A stretch of DNA of 64,000 bases from Euglena gracilis (lineage: Eukaryota > Euglenida > Euglenophyceae > Euglenales). Both the position numbers and the translations under genes were made by a program. Location of the stretch: NCBI GenBank assembly GCA_039621445.1, contig CP154954.1, positions 35,511,703 through 35,575,702 of the forward strand, in the 5' to 3' direction. Below, piece after piece: positions 63,741 to 64,000 of this stretch; the stretch's first letter is position 1; each line of letters starts with the position of its first letter. Below the pieces are notes generated by a model. That model was not told the origin of the DNA. It worked only from the letters and a program-made list of their open reading frames with translations, and searched no databases.

Positions 63741-64000
63741 CCAGACACGGGGGTGCACACCCAGGAGGAGGTGGAGGAGGATCCCTCCATCCCAGTGATG
63801 GACAGGGATTGGTCACGGGCATATGAAAATTGCCCTGTGTGGGGGCCTGTTTATGCAAGTGTGCAGGCCCCTGCAGGAGAGTGGCCTGAGGGAGTCCGTC
63901 TGTACGAGGACAAAATGTACACGGACGGGCTCCTCTGTGTGCCCACCAGCCTGATGGGGCTCGTGGTCCGGGCCCACCACGGGGACGCGGGCCACCCAGG
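63741..64000 (+). CDS. pol: Integrase N-terminus of Element 2 (cut by window end)
   Basis: This frame, the same as reverse transcriptase, gives an acidic lead-in, then MDRDWSRAYENCPVW and TDGLLCVPTSLMGLVVRAHHGDAGHPG. The HH...GHPG ending is the start of the HHCC zinc-binding domain that begins Ty3/gypsy integrases. The two Cys ligands, the catalytic core and any chromodomain lie beyond the window. Confidence 0.8.

Larger units (their letters stand above)
54431..64000 (+). mobile_element. Element 2: Ty3/gypsy-type retrotransposon with methyltransferase domains (partial)
   Basis: The 5' 9.6 kb of an LTR retrotransposon inserted in SatA. Order: putative 5' LTR, primer-binding site, coiled-coil ORFs, Gag with two CCHC boxes, Dam-like domain, C5-cytosine methyltransferase, retropepsin, reverse transcriptase, RNase H, linker and integrase N-terminus. 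Protease, reverse transcriptase, RNase H then integrase is the Ty3/gypsy order. The 3' half of integrase, the 3' LTR and the target duplication lie outside the window. It is much more GC-rich than the satellite. Several frame changes and in-frame stops mark it as a damaged copy, or one that uses recoding. Confidence 0.92.

Overview
This is a repeat-rich stretch of a eukaryotic nuclear genome. It holds no recognisable single-copy host gene, RNA gene or CRISPR array. Three things fill it: a ~212-213 bp satellite (here SatA), a shorter patch of a second ~211-218 bp tandem repeat (SatB), and two large LTR retrotransposons of Ty3/gypsy type. A chromodomain integrase and LTR structure show a eukaryote. 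Both primer-binding sites begin TGGTAGCAGA, unlike the TGGTATCAGA usual for land-plant initiator-Met tRNA, so I lean towards an alga or other protist; the species cannot be named from sequence alone.

Layout. 1-5734: SatA, plus orientation. 5735-20829: Element 1, a 15.1-kb chromovirus inserted inside one SatA monomer, with 5-bp target duplications (CTTAC) and two LTRs differing by two substitutions and one 1-nt indel. 20835-46134: SatA continues, with higher-order repeats. 46135-49820: SatB monomers broken by fold-back insertions, a 171-bp hAT-like MITE with an 8-bp target duplication, and about 1 kb of unique sequence without a recognisable gene. 49821-54430: SatA in the opposite orientation. 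54431-64000: the 5' part of Element 2, inserted in SatA and running off the window end.

Element 1 encodes, in order: a short ORF, a coiled-coil protein, Gag with an Arg/Ser-rich tail and two CCHC boxes (one damaged), a retropepsin, reverse transcriptase-RNase H-integrase with a terminal chromodomain, then about 4.6 kb of extra coding sequence in the place where env sits in some elements. The extra proteins are not env-like; one has a clustered Cys/His zinc-binding pattern. Several frames are broken although the LTRs are almost identical.

Element 2 is the most notable part. It encodes coiled-coil ORFs, a Gag with two CCHC boxes, a Dam-like domain with an NPPY motif, and then one long frame joining a C5-cytosine DNA methyltransferase to retropepsin, reverse transcriptase and RNase H, with the start of integrase at the window end. 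Retrotransposon-borne cytosine methyltransferases are known from dinoflagellates and charophyte algae, and Dam-like domains from DIRS elements. I do not know of both in one Ty3/gypsy-type element.

A further unexplained signal is that Element 1 is peppered with perfect micro-hairpins of variable stem but nearly fixed loop (AAA, ATGAA, ATTAC), in coding and non-coding parts alike.
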